Source of the DNA: Streptomyces sp. NBC_00690
GTDB lineage: Bacteria > Actinomycetota > Actinomycetes > Streptomycetales > Streptomycetaceae
Direction of reading: 5' to 3'
Assembly: GCF_036226685.1 (NCBI RefSeq)
Contig: NZ_CP109009.1
Location: 5,917,501-5,981,500, forward strand
DNA length: 64,000 nt
This document shows, in pieces, positions 14,526 to 21,742 of the stretch. A program made the position numbers and the translations under genes. Each line of letters starts with the position of its first letter. Positions within the stretch are counted from its first letter, which is position 1. The notes beneath the pieces are model-generated. The model was not told where the DNA came from and ran no database searches. It worked only from the letters and a program-made list of their open reading frames with translations.

Positions 14526-14607
14526 CTAGCGCTAGACCGCCGACCCTCTAGCGCTAGAGGTCCCGCTAGCGGCACGCATAGCACTTGATCAGCAGGCTAG
14601 CCGCTAG
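14526..14607. promoter_or_regulatory. CTAG-palindrome cluster, candidate clt (TraB recognition) locus
   Basis: Seven CTAG tetranucleotides occur in 82 bp, a sequence otherwise very rare in Streptomyces DNA. They form nested palindromes: CTAGCGCTAG at 14526-14535, CCTCTAGCGCTAGAGG at 14545-14560, CCGCTAGCGG at 14563-14572, and GGCTAGCC at 14595-14602 with a further CGCTAG. Most carry the common hexamer GCTAG(A/C). In pSVH1 and pIJ101 the cis-acting transfer locus is a non-coding repeat cluster close to tra. An operator for the downstream genes is the alternative. Confidence 0.6.
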
Positions 14608-14653
14608 ACGCTCACCTGCGAGAACATCGGAAACCGCCCTGGAAGGGGCTCTC

Positions 14654-14905
14654 ATGACCCCGATCGCGCTCACTGTCGCCTGCCTGGCGATGATTACATT
14701 CTGTTATGCATCTCTGTGTGCGGCTTCGCCATTCGGCACCTGCCGCAGGTGCAACGGGCTCGGTTTCGCCCTGACCGCCAACCGCAAGGGCAAGCCCAAG
14801 CGCGGCAAGACCTGCCGCCGCTGCAAGGGCCATGGCAAGCGGATACGCGCTGGCCGCTGGCTCTACAACCGAGCCACCCGCACCTACCGTGCCGGCACCC
14901 GCTGA
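14654..14905 (+). CDS. membrane-anchored zinc-finger protein with CxxCxGxG repeats
   Basis: An 83-residue protein from ATG 14654 (GGAAGGGG upstream). Residues 2-24 (TPIALTVACLAMITFCYASL) are one membrane segment. CRRCNGLG and CRRCKGHG then form a DnaJ-type zinc finger in a very basic context. It is the second protein of this kind in the element (see 8562-8729). It may bind nucleic acid or a partner at the membrane near the transfer machinery; this is inference from position. Confidence 0.7.
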   Translation: MTPIALTVACLAMITFCYASLCAASPFGTCRRCNGLGFALTANRKGKPKRGKTCRRCKGHGKRIRAGRWLYNRATRTYRAGTR

Positions 14906-15068
14906 CCCCGGACATGAAACGGCCGACGGTGCCCGTCATAAGACGTACCCCGCTCTGTGCAGGAGCTAGGTGGGCGCAACCGTCGGCCAGACCTCCGGGC
15001 TTGCCAGCACCCGGAGTTCGCGCAGCGTACCCAGCCTTCCCCGTCCACTGTCAAAGGAGTTTCCCGTC

Positions 15069-15257
15069 GTGGCCGTGACCGTCTCTCTCGTCTTCCTCTT
15101 CGGACTGGTCCTGTTCTTCCTGCTCCGCTCCAACTCCCTCGGCTACGGCGCCGCGTTCACCGCCGCCGGGTTCGGGTTCTTCCTCGCCTCCACCGGCGCG
15201 GCCGGGCCCATCAACGAACTCACCACCGCCGCCATCAACGCCCTCGGCAACCTGTGA
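15069..15257 (+). CDS. small two-segment membrane protein (Spd-like)
   Basis: Sixty-two residues from GTG 15069, nine bases behind AAAGGAG. Residues 3-21 (VTVSLVFLFGLVLFFLLRS) and 25-45 (GYGAAFTAAGFGFFLASTG) are hydrophobic. Small hydrophobic proteins just behind traB in conjugative Streptomyces plasmids (SpdA, SpdB2 and relatives) affect spread of the plasmid through the mycelium. The 163-bp gap before it has two stem-loops, one with GGCCGACGGT at 14922 pairing to ACCGTCGGCC near 14980. Confidence 0.65.
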   Translation: MAVTVSLVFLFGLVLFFLLRSNSLGYGAAFTAAGFGFFLASTGAAGPINELTTAAINALGNL

Positions 15258-15271
15258 AGGAGCGCCATCCC

Positions 15272-15877
15272 ATGAACGAACAGATCACCGCGCGCCACTG
15301 GCTCGCCGCCGCTCTCCCCAAAGCCGCCCCGGCACTGGCCACATCGACCGTGCTGTTCCTCGCCCGGATTTGGAACGCCAACGGCGCTGAGCACTCGACC
15401 GGCAACGCCGTGCTGATGACCGCGCTCGCCCTCGGAGCAGCGGGGGCCGGTGTCTGCGCGTCCGTCGGTCGTGCGGGGAACGGCGTCCTCGCCGGAACCG
15501 CTTTCGCCGCTTCCGGCGGGCTCGCCCTCGCCGGAGTCGCCGGATACGCCGACGGCATCTCGCTGCCCCTGCTGCTGTGGGCACTGGCCACGACGGTGGC
15601 TTACGGGCTCGCCGCCCGCCACTGGCGCACCGACCGCCGAGCCACCGTCGCCCACGAGCGGCACGTGAGCGAACGGCGCGAGACGCACGCGCACGTGGAA
15701 CGCGTCGAATCCCTGCGGGCCGGAGCCCAGATCGAAACCGCGCGCGTGGGAGCCGCGTACGCCGAACAGCTCGCCGCCGCGCTCGTCACCCGCGCCGCGC
15801 TGCCCGGCTTCAACCCGGCCGTGCTCAACGAGGCGGGCCTGCCCGAACTGCCCGCCGTCACCACCCAGGAGCGCTGA
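15272..15877 (+). CDS. SpdB-like spread protein, integral membrane
   Basis: A 201-residue protein from ATG 15272 behind AAGGAG. Four hydrophobic segments lie in residues 10-110 (for example AVLMTALALGAAGAGVCASV and ISLPLLLWALATTVAYGLAA), followed by a charged helical tail rich in His, Arg and Glu (HERHVSERRETHAHVERVES), probably a coiled coil. This is the arrangement of SpdB-type proteins that are thought to form septal pores with TraB. Fourteen bases separate it from the small membrane protein upstream. Confidence 0.7.
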   Translation: MNEQITARHWLAAALPKAAPALATSTVLFLARIWNANGAEHSTGNAVLMTALALGAAGAGVCASVGRAGNGVLAGTAFAASGGLALAGVAGYADGISLPLLLWALATTVAYGLAARHWRTDRRATVAHERHVSERRETHAHVERVESLRAGAQIETARVGAAYAEQLAAALVTRAALPGFNPAVLNEAGLPELPAVTTQER

Positions 15878-15897
15878 ACCCGATGGAGACAACCGTC

Positions 15898-16173
15898 ATG
15901 AACGCCGACGCCTGGTTCGTCACGATGCACACCCATGTGGACGGTCGCCGGTACCGCCCGGAGCCGATCAGCCTGGACGCGGCGCTGGCAGGCATCCGGA
16001 AGGCCCGGCGGAGCCCCAAGGCAGTGGACACCGTGAACGTCTACGCCTTCACCGGCCGGGACGGCACCGCCCTGCACGTGGCCTACGTCCACTTCATCCC
16101 GGGGCGCTGGTCGGGCGTCAACGACGTGATCGACATTTACGAGATCCCCACGGACGCCTCCACCGACCTGTAG
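15898..16173 (+). CDS. hypothetical element protein (91 aa)
   Basis: ATG 15898 is preferred (GGAG nine bases upstream) over ATG 15883. The protein, MNADAWFVTMHTHVDGRRYR and later VNVYAFTGRDGTALHVAYVH, is soluble and mixed alpha/beta without a motif I know. It ends just before the second copy of the conserved hairpin and the prim-pol gene. Confidence 0.65.
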   Translation: MNADAWFVTMHTHVDGRRYRPEPISLDAALAGIRKARRSPKAVDTVNVYAFTGRDGTALHVAYVHFIPGRWSGVNDVIDIYEIPTDASTDL

Positions 16174-16179
16174 CTACGC

Positions 16180-16222
16180 CCGGAGCGGTCGCGGTCTTTT
16201 GCCGAGAGAGCGACCGCTCCGG
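16180..16222 (+). repeat. conserved intergenic hairpin, copy 2
   Basis: A perfect 13-bp stem CCGGAGCGGTCGC/GCGACCGCTCCGG with loop GGTCTTTTGCCGAGAGA. It repeats 9277-9318 with one base more in the loop. It ends 37 nt before the prim-pol start. As a strong stem it may end the spread-gene transcript; the unusually conserved loop hints at something more. Confidence 0.8.
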
Positions 16223-16259
16223 CTCTCCGTCCCTTCGCAGAAACAGGAGAACCCCCAGC

Positions 16260-17189
16260 ATGACACCGACCCCTACTCCAGCGCTGCTCGCTGCCGCACT
16301 CACCGCCGCCGGGCGCGGCTGGCCCGTCTTTCCGCTCCGCCCCGGAGACAAGCGGCCTGCCGGACACGCGGAAGCCCGCTGTCCCGGCACCGGCCGCTGC
16401 ACCGACGGGCACCGCACGCCCGAGCAGCGCGCGACGCTCGACCCGGATGTGCTCGCTGCCGCATGGGGTACGGCGCCGTACAACATCGGCATCGCCACCG
16501 GTCCGGCCGGTCTGCTCGTGGTGGACCTGGACGTACCCAAGGACGACAACGACACCTCGCCTGAGGAGTGGGCGGGGGTGACCGACGGCATGGACGTGTT
16601 CGCCGTGCTCTGCGAACAGGCCGGTGAGCGGCTGCCGACCGAGACGTACACGGTGCGCACCCGCCGCGGTGGACTGCACCTGTACTTCACCGCCCCTGAG
16701 GGAAAGACGCTACGCAGCGGGGCGGGGGCGCTGGGCTGGAAGGTCGACACCCGCGCGTGGGGCGGATACGTGCTCGCGGCCGGAAGCACGATGAACGGGC
16801 GCACGTACGAGATCGTTCACGACGCGCCGCCGCTCCCCCTCCCTGCGTGGCTCAGTGACGCGCTCACCCCACTGCCCGCGTCTGCTCCGATGCCGATCGA
16901 GACGCTGTCGGCCCACATGCGGCACGCCTCCGCCTACGTCGCCACAGCAGTGCGGGGAGAGCTGGAAAAGGTGCAGTCCGCCCGCCAGGGCGGTCGTAAT
17001 CGTGCCCTGTACTTCGCCGCCTACGCACTCGCCCGCTTCATCCGCCGGGGCGACCTGAACGAGTCCGCCGCCGATGCCGAACTGACCGCGGCCGGGCTCA
17101 CCGCCGGCCTTTCCCCGGGGGAGTGCCGTACCGCGATCGCTTCCGGCTTCCGCCGCGGCGGCGCCAGCGAAGGAGCGAACGCCGCGTGA
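16260..17189 (+). CDS. bifunctional DNA primase/polymerase (prim-pol)
   Basis: A 309-residue protein. The N-terminal 190 residues match the archaeo-eukaryotic-type prim-pol fold: GWPVFPLRPGDKRPAGHAEA, GTAPYNIGIATGPAGLLVVD with the catalytic DLD at 89-91, and VRTRRGGLHLYF carrying the third-motif His. A helical C-terminal part follows. In AICEs this RepSA-like or prim-pol protein starts replication of the excised circle. ATG 16260 has AGGAG at a normal distance. The stop overlaps the start of the helicase gene. Confidence 0.88.
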   Translation: MTPTPTPALLAAALTAAGRGWPVFPLRPGDKRPAGHAEARCPGTGRCTDGHRTPEQRATLDPDVLAAAWGTAPYNIGIATGPAGLLVVDLDVPKDDNDTSPEEWAGVTDGMDVFAVLCEQAGERLPTETYTVRTRRGGLHLYFTAPEGKTLRSGAGALGWKVDTRAWGGYVLAAGSTMNGRTYEIVHDAPPLPLPAWLSDALTPLPASAPMPIETLSAHMRHASAYVATAVRGELEKVQSARQGGRNRALYFAAYALARFIRRGDLNESAADAELTAAGLTAGLSPGECRTAIASGFRRGGASEGANAA

Positions 17190-18340
17190 GCACCAGCGCC
17201 ATCCCGCCCCTGCACCTGTACTCCGTCCCCAGCGAGCAGCAGACCACCCGGGAGGCACCGCCGAAGCGGGAGCGCCCCCGGACCGCGTGGACCGCCGATC
17301 AGTTGATGGCGGCGGAGTTCCCCGAGCCGAAGTGGGCCGTGCCCGGCATCCTCGCCGAGGGTGTGAGCCTGCTCGCCGGACCGCCCAAGGTCGGCAAGTC
17401 CTGGCTCTCCCTCGGGCTCGCGCTCTCCGTCGCGGCCGGAGGCAACGCGTTCGACTCCGTCCCCGTTCAGGGCGGACCCGTGCTCTACCTCGCCCTGGAA
17501 GACACCCCGCGCCGTCTCCAGACCCGCATGGGCAAGCTCCTCGGCGGACAGCCAGCACCAGCCGGGCTCACTCTCGTGACCGAATGCCCGCCCTTCCCTC
17601 AAGGAGGAGTCGAAGCGATCGCCCAGTGGCTGGAGCGCAATCCGGACGCGCGGATGGTCGTCATCGACGTGTTTGCCAAGATGCGCGGACAGGCCCCGGC
17701 CGGAGTCTCGGCCTACGACGCCGACTATGTCTCCGTCGGCTACGCCAAGCGGCTCGCGGACCACTATGGCATCGCCGTCGTCCTGGTCCACCACGTCCGC
17801 AAAGCCGCTTCCGAGGACTTCCTCACCGAGGTATCCGGCACCAACGGCATCGCCGGAGCAGCAGACGCCACCCTCGTACTCAAACGCGCCCGCGGGCAGG
17901 CAGACGGCATCCTCCACGTAACCGGACGCGACGTGAACGAAGCCGAGTACGCCCTCCAGTTCCAGGAAGCCTCCGGAGCCTGGCACCTGCTCGACGGACC
18001 CGCCTCCGACCACACCATCGGCGACACCCGCGCCGCCATCCTCCGGCACGTCCGTGCCCACCCCGGAGCCAAGCCCAAAGACATGGCGAGCGCACTCCCG
18101 CACGTCGACATCGACACGATCCGCCGTACCTGCTCCCGCATGGCCGGAGACGGACAACTCACCAAGGACCCCGGCGGCCGGTACTACCCGGACACCGAGA
18201 CCCGGACACGGACCGGCCCGGAGGTGTCCGGGCTGTCCGACTGTCTGGTTGACCCGACTGACCAGCGCGAACATCCCGGACAGCCGGAGTTGGAGCTGTC
18301 CGGGCTGTCCGATTCCGAAGCCGAGGGGAAGGCGACATGA
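17186..18340 (+). CDS. RepA-like AAA helicase for element replication
   Basis: 384 residues from GTG 17186, which overlaps the prim-pol stop (GTGA). Walker A GPPKVGKS lies at 65-72, Walker B MVVIDVFAKM near 160, and VVLVHHVRKA near 200 carries the sensor/Arg region of RecA-fold RepA helicases (AAA_25 type). Together with the prim-pol it would open and prime the origin. A winged-helix-like segment (AILRHVRAHPGAKPKDMASA) follows, and the tail carries two SGLSD repeats encoded by CTGTCC-rich DNA. The 3' end overlaps xis by four bases. Confidence 0.85.
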   Translation: MSTSAIPPLHLYSVPSEQQTTREAPPKRERPRTAWTADQLMAAEFPEPKWAVPGILAEGVSLLAGPPKVGKSWLSLGLALSVAAGGNAFDSVPVQGGPVLYLALEDTPRRLQTRMGKLLGGQPAPAGLTLVTECPPFPQGGVEAIAQWLERNPDARMVVIDVFAKMRGQAPAGVSAYDADYVSVGYAKRLADHYGIAVVLVHHVRKAASEDFLTEVSGTNGIAGAADATLVLKRARGQADGILHVTGRDVNEAEYALQFQEASGAWHLLDGPASDHTIGDTRAAILRHVRAHPGAKPKDMASALPHVDIDTIRRTCSRMAGDGQLTKDPGGRYYPDTETRTRTGPEVSGLSDCLVDPTDQREHPGQPELELSGLSDSEAEGKAT

Positions 18341-18531
18341 GCGCCCGCACGCGGGACGAGAAGCTGACCGTCAAAGAGGTCATCGCGGATTTGAAGGTCG
18401 CCCCGTCGACCTTCTACCGGTGGCGCCAGTTGGGGAAGGGGCCACGCTCGATCAAGCTCCCGAACGGCGACGTACGGATTCGGCGCTCGGAGTACGAGCG
18501 CTGGCTCGCGGAGCGGGAGGACGCTGCGTGA
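18337..18531 (+). CDS. xis: excisionase-type helix-turn-helix protein
   Basis: A 64-residue protein with a MerR/excisionase winged helix: LTVKEVIADLKVAPSTFYRW followed by KLPNGDVRIRRSEYERWLAE. It overlaps both the helicase stop and the integrase start by four bases, the classic xis-int arrangement of AICEs. It should bend att DNA and steer the integrase toward excision. Confidence 0.85.
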   Translation: MSARTRDEKLTVKEVIADLKVAPSTFYRWRQLGKGPRSIKLPNGDVRIRRSEYERWLAEREDAA

Positions 18532-19991
18532 GTACGGAGAACGACACTCCGGCAGGGCGCTCTCGCGGGTCTGCCCGGCCGGGCTACTCCTTCGACGTCA
18601 AACTGTGGAAGGTCACCAAGACCGGCCGCAAGTCCCGCCCGTGGCGCCTCCGGTGGGTGGTTGCCGGGCAGGTGCACGGCGACACGTTCACCACGTCGGC
18701 TCTCGCGGAGAGCCGACGGTCCGAGCTTTGGCAGGCCATGAACCGGAGGGGCGAAGCGTTCGAGCTCGAATCGGGACTGCCTGAGTCCGAGGTGCGCGCG
18801 GCGGCCGAAGCCATTGAGGCAGCGGACGCCGAACCGCCCGTGCGGTGGTTCGAGTTCTGCCGGAAGTACATGGCCGGACGTTGGCGTACGAGCGCAGCCA
18901 AGACCCGTGAGGGCATGGCGGACGGTCTTGCGGCTGTGACGCTCGCCATGGTCAAGCGTGGTGACGGCACCCCCGCCGATGAGATCCTTCGGCTGGCCTT
19001 TCGCTGGGGGATTGTGCCCGCGAACGCCAAGGAGGATCCGCCAGCCGAACTCGCGGCTGCGTACGACTGGATCACGACCACCGACCGGCCCCTGGGCGAC
19101 CTTGCCCAAACGGATGTGCTCGAAGATGTGCTGTACCGCGTCAGCTACAAGCTGGATGGCACTCCGGCGGCAGGCGACACCTACAAGCGGCGCCGCCGGG
19201 CCCTGAACGCTGCTCTCGAACACGCCGTTGCCACCGGAACGCTTCAGGAGAACCCCCTTCAACGAAGCCGCCGAAAGCGCGTTGGCTCCAACAACGTGGT
19301 GGACCCGCGCGTTCTGGTGAATGCCCTCCAGGCCCGGCAGTTACTCGCCGCCGTTTCGTACGTGGGTTCCTGGGACCGCTGCCGGGGGCGGCGTCTGGTC
19401 GCCTTCTACGCGGCTCTGTACTACGCGGGGCTACGGCCGGCGGAAGCGGTCGGGCTACGGCTGTCGGACTGCCACCTCCCAGAGCAGGGCTGGGGCACGC
19501 TGACACTGCGGGAGACCCGCCCTGTTTCCGGGAAACAGTGGACCGACTCCGGCGAGCGCCACGACCGCCGCGGCCTGAAGGCCCGCGAAGCGACTACCGA
19601 CCGACCGGTCCCCATCCCGCCCGTCCTGGTCGCCATCCTCCGGGCGCACCTGAAGGAGTTCGGAACCGCCGAAGAGGGGCGCGTGTTCGGGAACGAGCGC
19701 GGGGGAGTGGTCGGCTCATCCACCTACTGGCGAGTGTGGGAGGAAGCGCGGGAGTACGCCCTACCGCCGGAGCGCATCGACTCACCATTGGCCGGGCGCC
19801 CGTACGACCTGCGGCACGCGTGCATTACGCGCTGGCTGAACGCGGGGGTGCCGATCGCTGAGGTGGCCCGGCGGGTCGGCAACTCGCCGGAGGTGATCCA
19901 CCGGCGGTACCACGGCTGCATCGACGGTCATGAGGAAGCTGCCAACGCCAAGATCTCGCAGGTTCTTGAGGCAGACGGTGACGCCGCCTAG
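18528..19991 (+). CDS. int: tyrosine site-specific integrase
   Basis: 487 residues from GTG 18528 overlapping the xis stop. An N-terminal Arm-binding part (VKLWKVTKTGRKSRPWRLRW) and a SAM-like core-binding domain are followed by the catalytic domain: AGLRPAEAVG (Arg 303), PYDLRHACITRW (Arg 429, His 430) and the nucleophile in HRRYHGCIDG (Tyr 461). It inserts the element into the tRNA-Arg 3' end 1.4 kb to its right. The dead integrase tail at 2569-2802 is a homologue. All catalytic residues are present, so mobility is expected. Confidence 0.93.
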   Translation: MSTENDTPAGRSRGSARPGYSFDVKLWKVTKTGRKSRPWRLRWVVAGQVHGDTFTTSALAESRRSELWQAMNRRGEAFELESGLPESEVRAAAEAIEAADAEPPVRWFEFCRKYMAGRWRTSAAKTREGMADGLAAVTLAMVKRGDGTPADEILRLAFRWGIVPANAKEDPPAELAAAYDWITTTDRPLGDLAQTDVLEDVLYRVSYKLDGTPAAGDTYKRRRRALNAALEHAVATGTLQENPLQRSRRKRVGSNNVVDPRVLVNALQARQLLAAVSYVGSWDRCRGRRLVAFYAALYYAGLRPAEAVGLRLSDCHLPEQGWGTLTLRETRPVSGKQWTDSGERHDRRGLKAREATTDRPVPIPPVLVAILRAHLKEFGTAEEGRVFGNERGGVVGSSTYWRVWEEAREYALPPERIDSPLAGRPYDLRHACITRWLNAGVPIAEVARRVGNSPEVIHRRYHGCIDGHEEAANAKISQVLEADGDAA

Positions 19992-20067
19992 TCGCGCATA
20001 GTGGAGGCGTGACTTATTCGATTGCGTGGATGCACGGAATCGTTGACGTGTCCACACATCTATGATG

Positions 20068-20079
20068 TTTGCTGCAGTT
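20068..20079. repeat. 12-bp direct repeat, left copy, around the recombinase-like gene
   Basis: TTTGCTGCAGTT, identical to 20904-20915. It contains the palindrome CTGCAG. The two copies enclose the serine-recombinase-like gene and little else, about 848 bp repeat to repeat. Confidence 0.6.
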
Positions 20080-20116
20080 CTTCGAGGCGCCATTGGGCCT
20101 AGGGCTAGAACATAAT

Positions 20117-20878
20117 TCAGCTGTTCTCTGCCTCGCCGATGTGGCGTAGTCGCAACCGCCCTCGACTCCGAGAGCCGTCACGACGTCTCGGCCACGGCAC
20201 GATCTCCAAATTCACAATGCTTTCACTCGGGGGCGGCGGCCGGTCGAGAATCCGGCACAGGGTTCCGGAAGACCACGGCCGGCCGCTGCGAGTTTTGTGT
20301 CCCTCGCCATCAAGCATCGAGCAGATAGTGCGCAACGGTACGCCTTGGTCGCGCAACTGCGCAGCTCGGGTCTTGGCTTCCTGCTCCCTCGGATCCGGGG
20401 CGAGGCCGCCTTGGACGGCAACCCACCCGTAAGGTGGCGCCCCGTACGCGTAGCCGCCCTGCGCGTGCTTGCGGCGTCGACCTTCCTGCATGAGCTCGGT
20501 TTGAGGGCGTCGGTTGCGATCTTCTTCGTCGGCTTCCCACAGCAACTTCCGCATTACGCTCATCATTTGCGACAAGGGTGCGAGAGTGCCCGTGTCGGCG
20601 GCAAGGACCTTGCCTGCATGATTTGGCAGGCATAGATCGTAGGGGAACAACTGCGGGACCTGCGCGAAACGTTGCCTCGGGAGAACGAAAGAGGGTCCTC
20701 GTTCTTCAGTGAGGAGGCCACCCAGGCGCCACGTGCTTAGTGATCCGACGTCGTAAATTGCGATTATCTCGTGGCTGTTGCGCCGAGCCCAGTTACGCAA
20801 TTCTCGCTCTTGCTGGTCGGCCGGATAGGCAAAGCCCATGAGCCTGTCGATAACGGGACCCGCGAGGATCAAGCCCAT
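20117..20878 (-). CDS. serine-recombinase-like protein, catalytic Ser not evident
   Basis: About 253 residues from ATG 20878 (GGGGGGA upstream). The middle and C-terminal part match the Recombinase domain of large serine integrases: GRRRKHAQGGYAYGAPPYGW, then LRDQGVPLRTICSMLDGEGH and GRPWSSGTLCRILDR. The N-terminus should read like GYxRVSTxEQ but is MGFAYPADQQERELRNWARR, with Tyr-Pro-Ala where the Ser nucleophile belongs. The resolvase domain is also short and the Cys-rich zinc ribbon is missing. It is probably a regulator derived from, or a remnant of, a serine integrase. It reads against the integrase gene and is flanked by 12-bp direct repeats. Confidence 0.65.
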   Translation of the reverse strand: MGLILAGPVIDRLMGFAYPADQQERELRNWARRNSHEIIAIYDVGSLSTWRLGGLLTEERGPSFVLPRQRFAQVPQLFPYDLCLPNHAGKVLAADTGTLAPLSQMMSVMRKLLWEADEEDRNRRPQTELMQEGRRRKHAQGGYAYGAPPYGWVAVQGGLAPDPREQEAKTRAAQLRDQGVPLRTICSMLDGEGHKTRSGRPWSSGTLCRILDRPPPPSESIVNLEIVPWPRRRDGSRSRGRLRLRHIGEAENS

Positions 20879-20903
20879 GACACGCACGATCCCCCCAAGA
20901 TCA

Positions 20904-20915
20904 TTTGCTGCAGTT
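20904..20915. repeat. 12-bp direct repeat, right copy
   Basis: TTTGCTGCAGTT, the partner of 20068-20079. It lies 26 bp upstream of the start of the recombinase-like gene, so it could also be part of that gene's control region. Confidence 0.6.
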
Positions 20916-20968
20916 ATAGACCGTCGTGGCGCGCAAACGGGACCACAGATCAGCATTGCGGATGACCG

Positions 20969-21011
20969 AAGCCCCCGCGCTACGTCCCGTCAAGAACCGG
21001 CGCGGGGGCTT
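20969..21011. terminator. strong hairpin before the small membrane protein gene
   Basis: AAGCCCCCGCGC (20969-20980) pairs perfectly with GCGCGGGGGCTT (21000-21011) around a 19-nt loop. It separates the divergent promoter side of the recombinase-like gene from the + strand gene at 21038. Confidence 0.6.
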
Positions 21012-21037
21012 GATCCAACGTGCCTAGGAGGCCCGTC

Positions 21038-21217
21038 ATGCTTCACCGTACGCAGAAGAGTTCCCTGTCGCCACCACGTCGCACGCCCCTTGCTCGCCGG
21101 CGAGCGAGATTGTGGAAGTCGCTCGCCCGCACAGCTCTCCATGGTCTCGTTCGGGGATTGACAGGAGCGGCAGGAGCAGCAGCCTTCGGCTTGATCGTCT
21201 GGTGGCTCCAGGCGTGA
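21038..21217 (+). CDS. small single-span membrane protein next to the att site
   Basis: Fifty-nine residues from ATG 21038 with a consensus AGGAGG six bases upstream. A basic N-terminal half (PPRRTPLARRRARLWKSLAR) is followed by one membrane segment GLTGAAGAAAFGLIVWWLQA at the very C-terminus. Small tail-anchored proteins at this place are frequent in Streptomyces elements, but no function is known to me. Confidence 0.6.
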   Translation: MLHRTQKSSLSPPRRTPLARRRARLWKSLARTALHGLVRGLTGAAGAAAFGLIVWWLQA

Positions 21218-21338
21218 TCGCATGGGTTGTGCCGCCTCTGCTGCACCATCCGCCGATTGATATGTGCAGCGGTTTCCTGGCTGCGGTCGCCTTGAACCGT
21301 GTGTCGGAGGTGTGTCGCGACCACTGAGAGACAACGAG

Positions 21339-21375
21339 AAAGAGCGGGAGTCAGTAAGACTGACTCCCGCTCTTT
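21339..21375. terminator. bidirectional terminator at the tRNA 3' side
   Basis: AAAGAGCGGGAGTCAG and CTGACTCCCGCTCTTT form a perfect 16-bp stem with a 5-nt loop. A-rich and T-rich flanks make it work on both strands. On the - strand it stands 54 nt behind the tRNA-Arg 3' end. Confidence 0.85.
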
Positions 21376-21425
21376 CATGTCGGCATCCGCACTGGTCAGA
21401 GCGTGGTTTCCACTGGCTGACCGGC

Positions 21426-21469
21426 GAGTGCCCCCGGCAGGATTCGAACCTGCGCACACGGCTCCGGAG
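21426..21469. repeat. attachment repeat (right), inside tRNA-Arg
   Basis: Forty-four bases identical to 2933-2976, covering the tRNA from its 3' end to the 3' side of the anticodon loop. The rest of the tRNA continues unbroken to 21500, so this side holds the reconstituted host gene and the left copy is the duplicate. Confidence 0.88.
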
Positions 21470-21500
21470 GCCGTTGCTCTATCCCCTGAGCTACGGGGGC
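21429..21500 (-). tRNA. tRNA-Arg (anticodon CCG)
   Basis: Read on the - strand, 72 nt fold into a full cloverleaf: acceptor GCCCCCG/CGGGGGC with discriminator A, D stem GCTC/GAGC, anticodon stem ACGGC/GCCGT with loop CTCCGGA (anticodon CCG, codon CGG), T arm GCAGG-TTCGAAT-CCTGC. No CCA is encoded. A TAGTGT box (complement of 21543-21548) upstream may be its -10 element. It is the integration target of the element to the left. Confidence 0.96.
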
Positions 21501-21742
21501 GTACCACCCCGCCCGGCAGTGCCGTTCGGCGGTGACGGGTAGAACACTACCAGCTTCCACAGGCTCCCCATGAACAGGTATTTCCGTCGTCCCACGCGCC
21601 CCTCGCGGCCGTCCCGCACCCCCTTCCACCTCGGACGAACCCATGCGGGCGGGCGTCCGCGTGGACGGGGCGGCGTCGCTCGCACGAGGCGGAAGTGGGG
21701 AAAAGCCGGACGGGAGCCTGGCCGGCGACCTACCCTCAAGTT

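Larger units (their letters stand above)
2933..21469. mobile_element. AICE (pSAM2-type integrative and conjugative element) in tRNA-Arg(CCG)
   Basis: About 18.5 kb bounded by 44-bp direct repeats, the right one lying in the intact tRNA-Arg. Inside are all modules known for actinomycete integrative and conjugative elements: int-xis at the tRNA end, prim-pol and helicase for replication of the excised circle, one FtsK/TraB-type translocase for double-stranded transfer, small spread (Spd-like) membrane proteins, and a GntR (KorSA-like) repressor. Extra genes are fic, a GT2 glycosyltransferase, a GGDEF protein and a serine-recombinase-like gene. The int, xis, rep and tra frames are all open and overlap tightly, so the element looks functional. 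Its counterpart locus in S. coelicolor also carries an element (AICESco5349, from memory). Confidence 0.88.
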
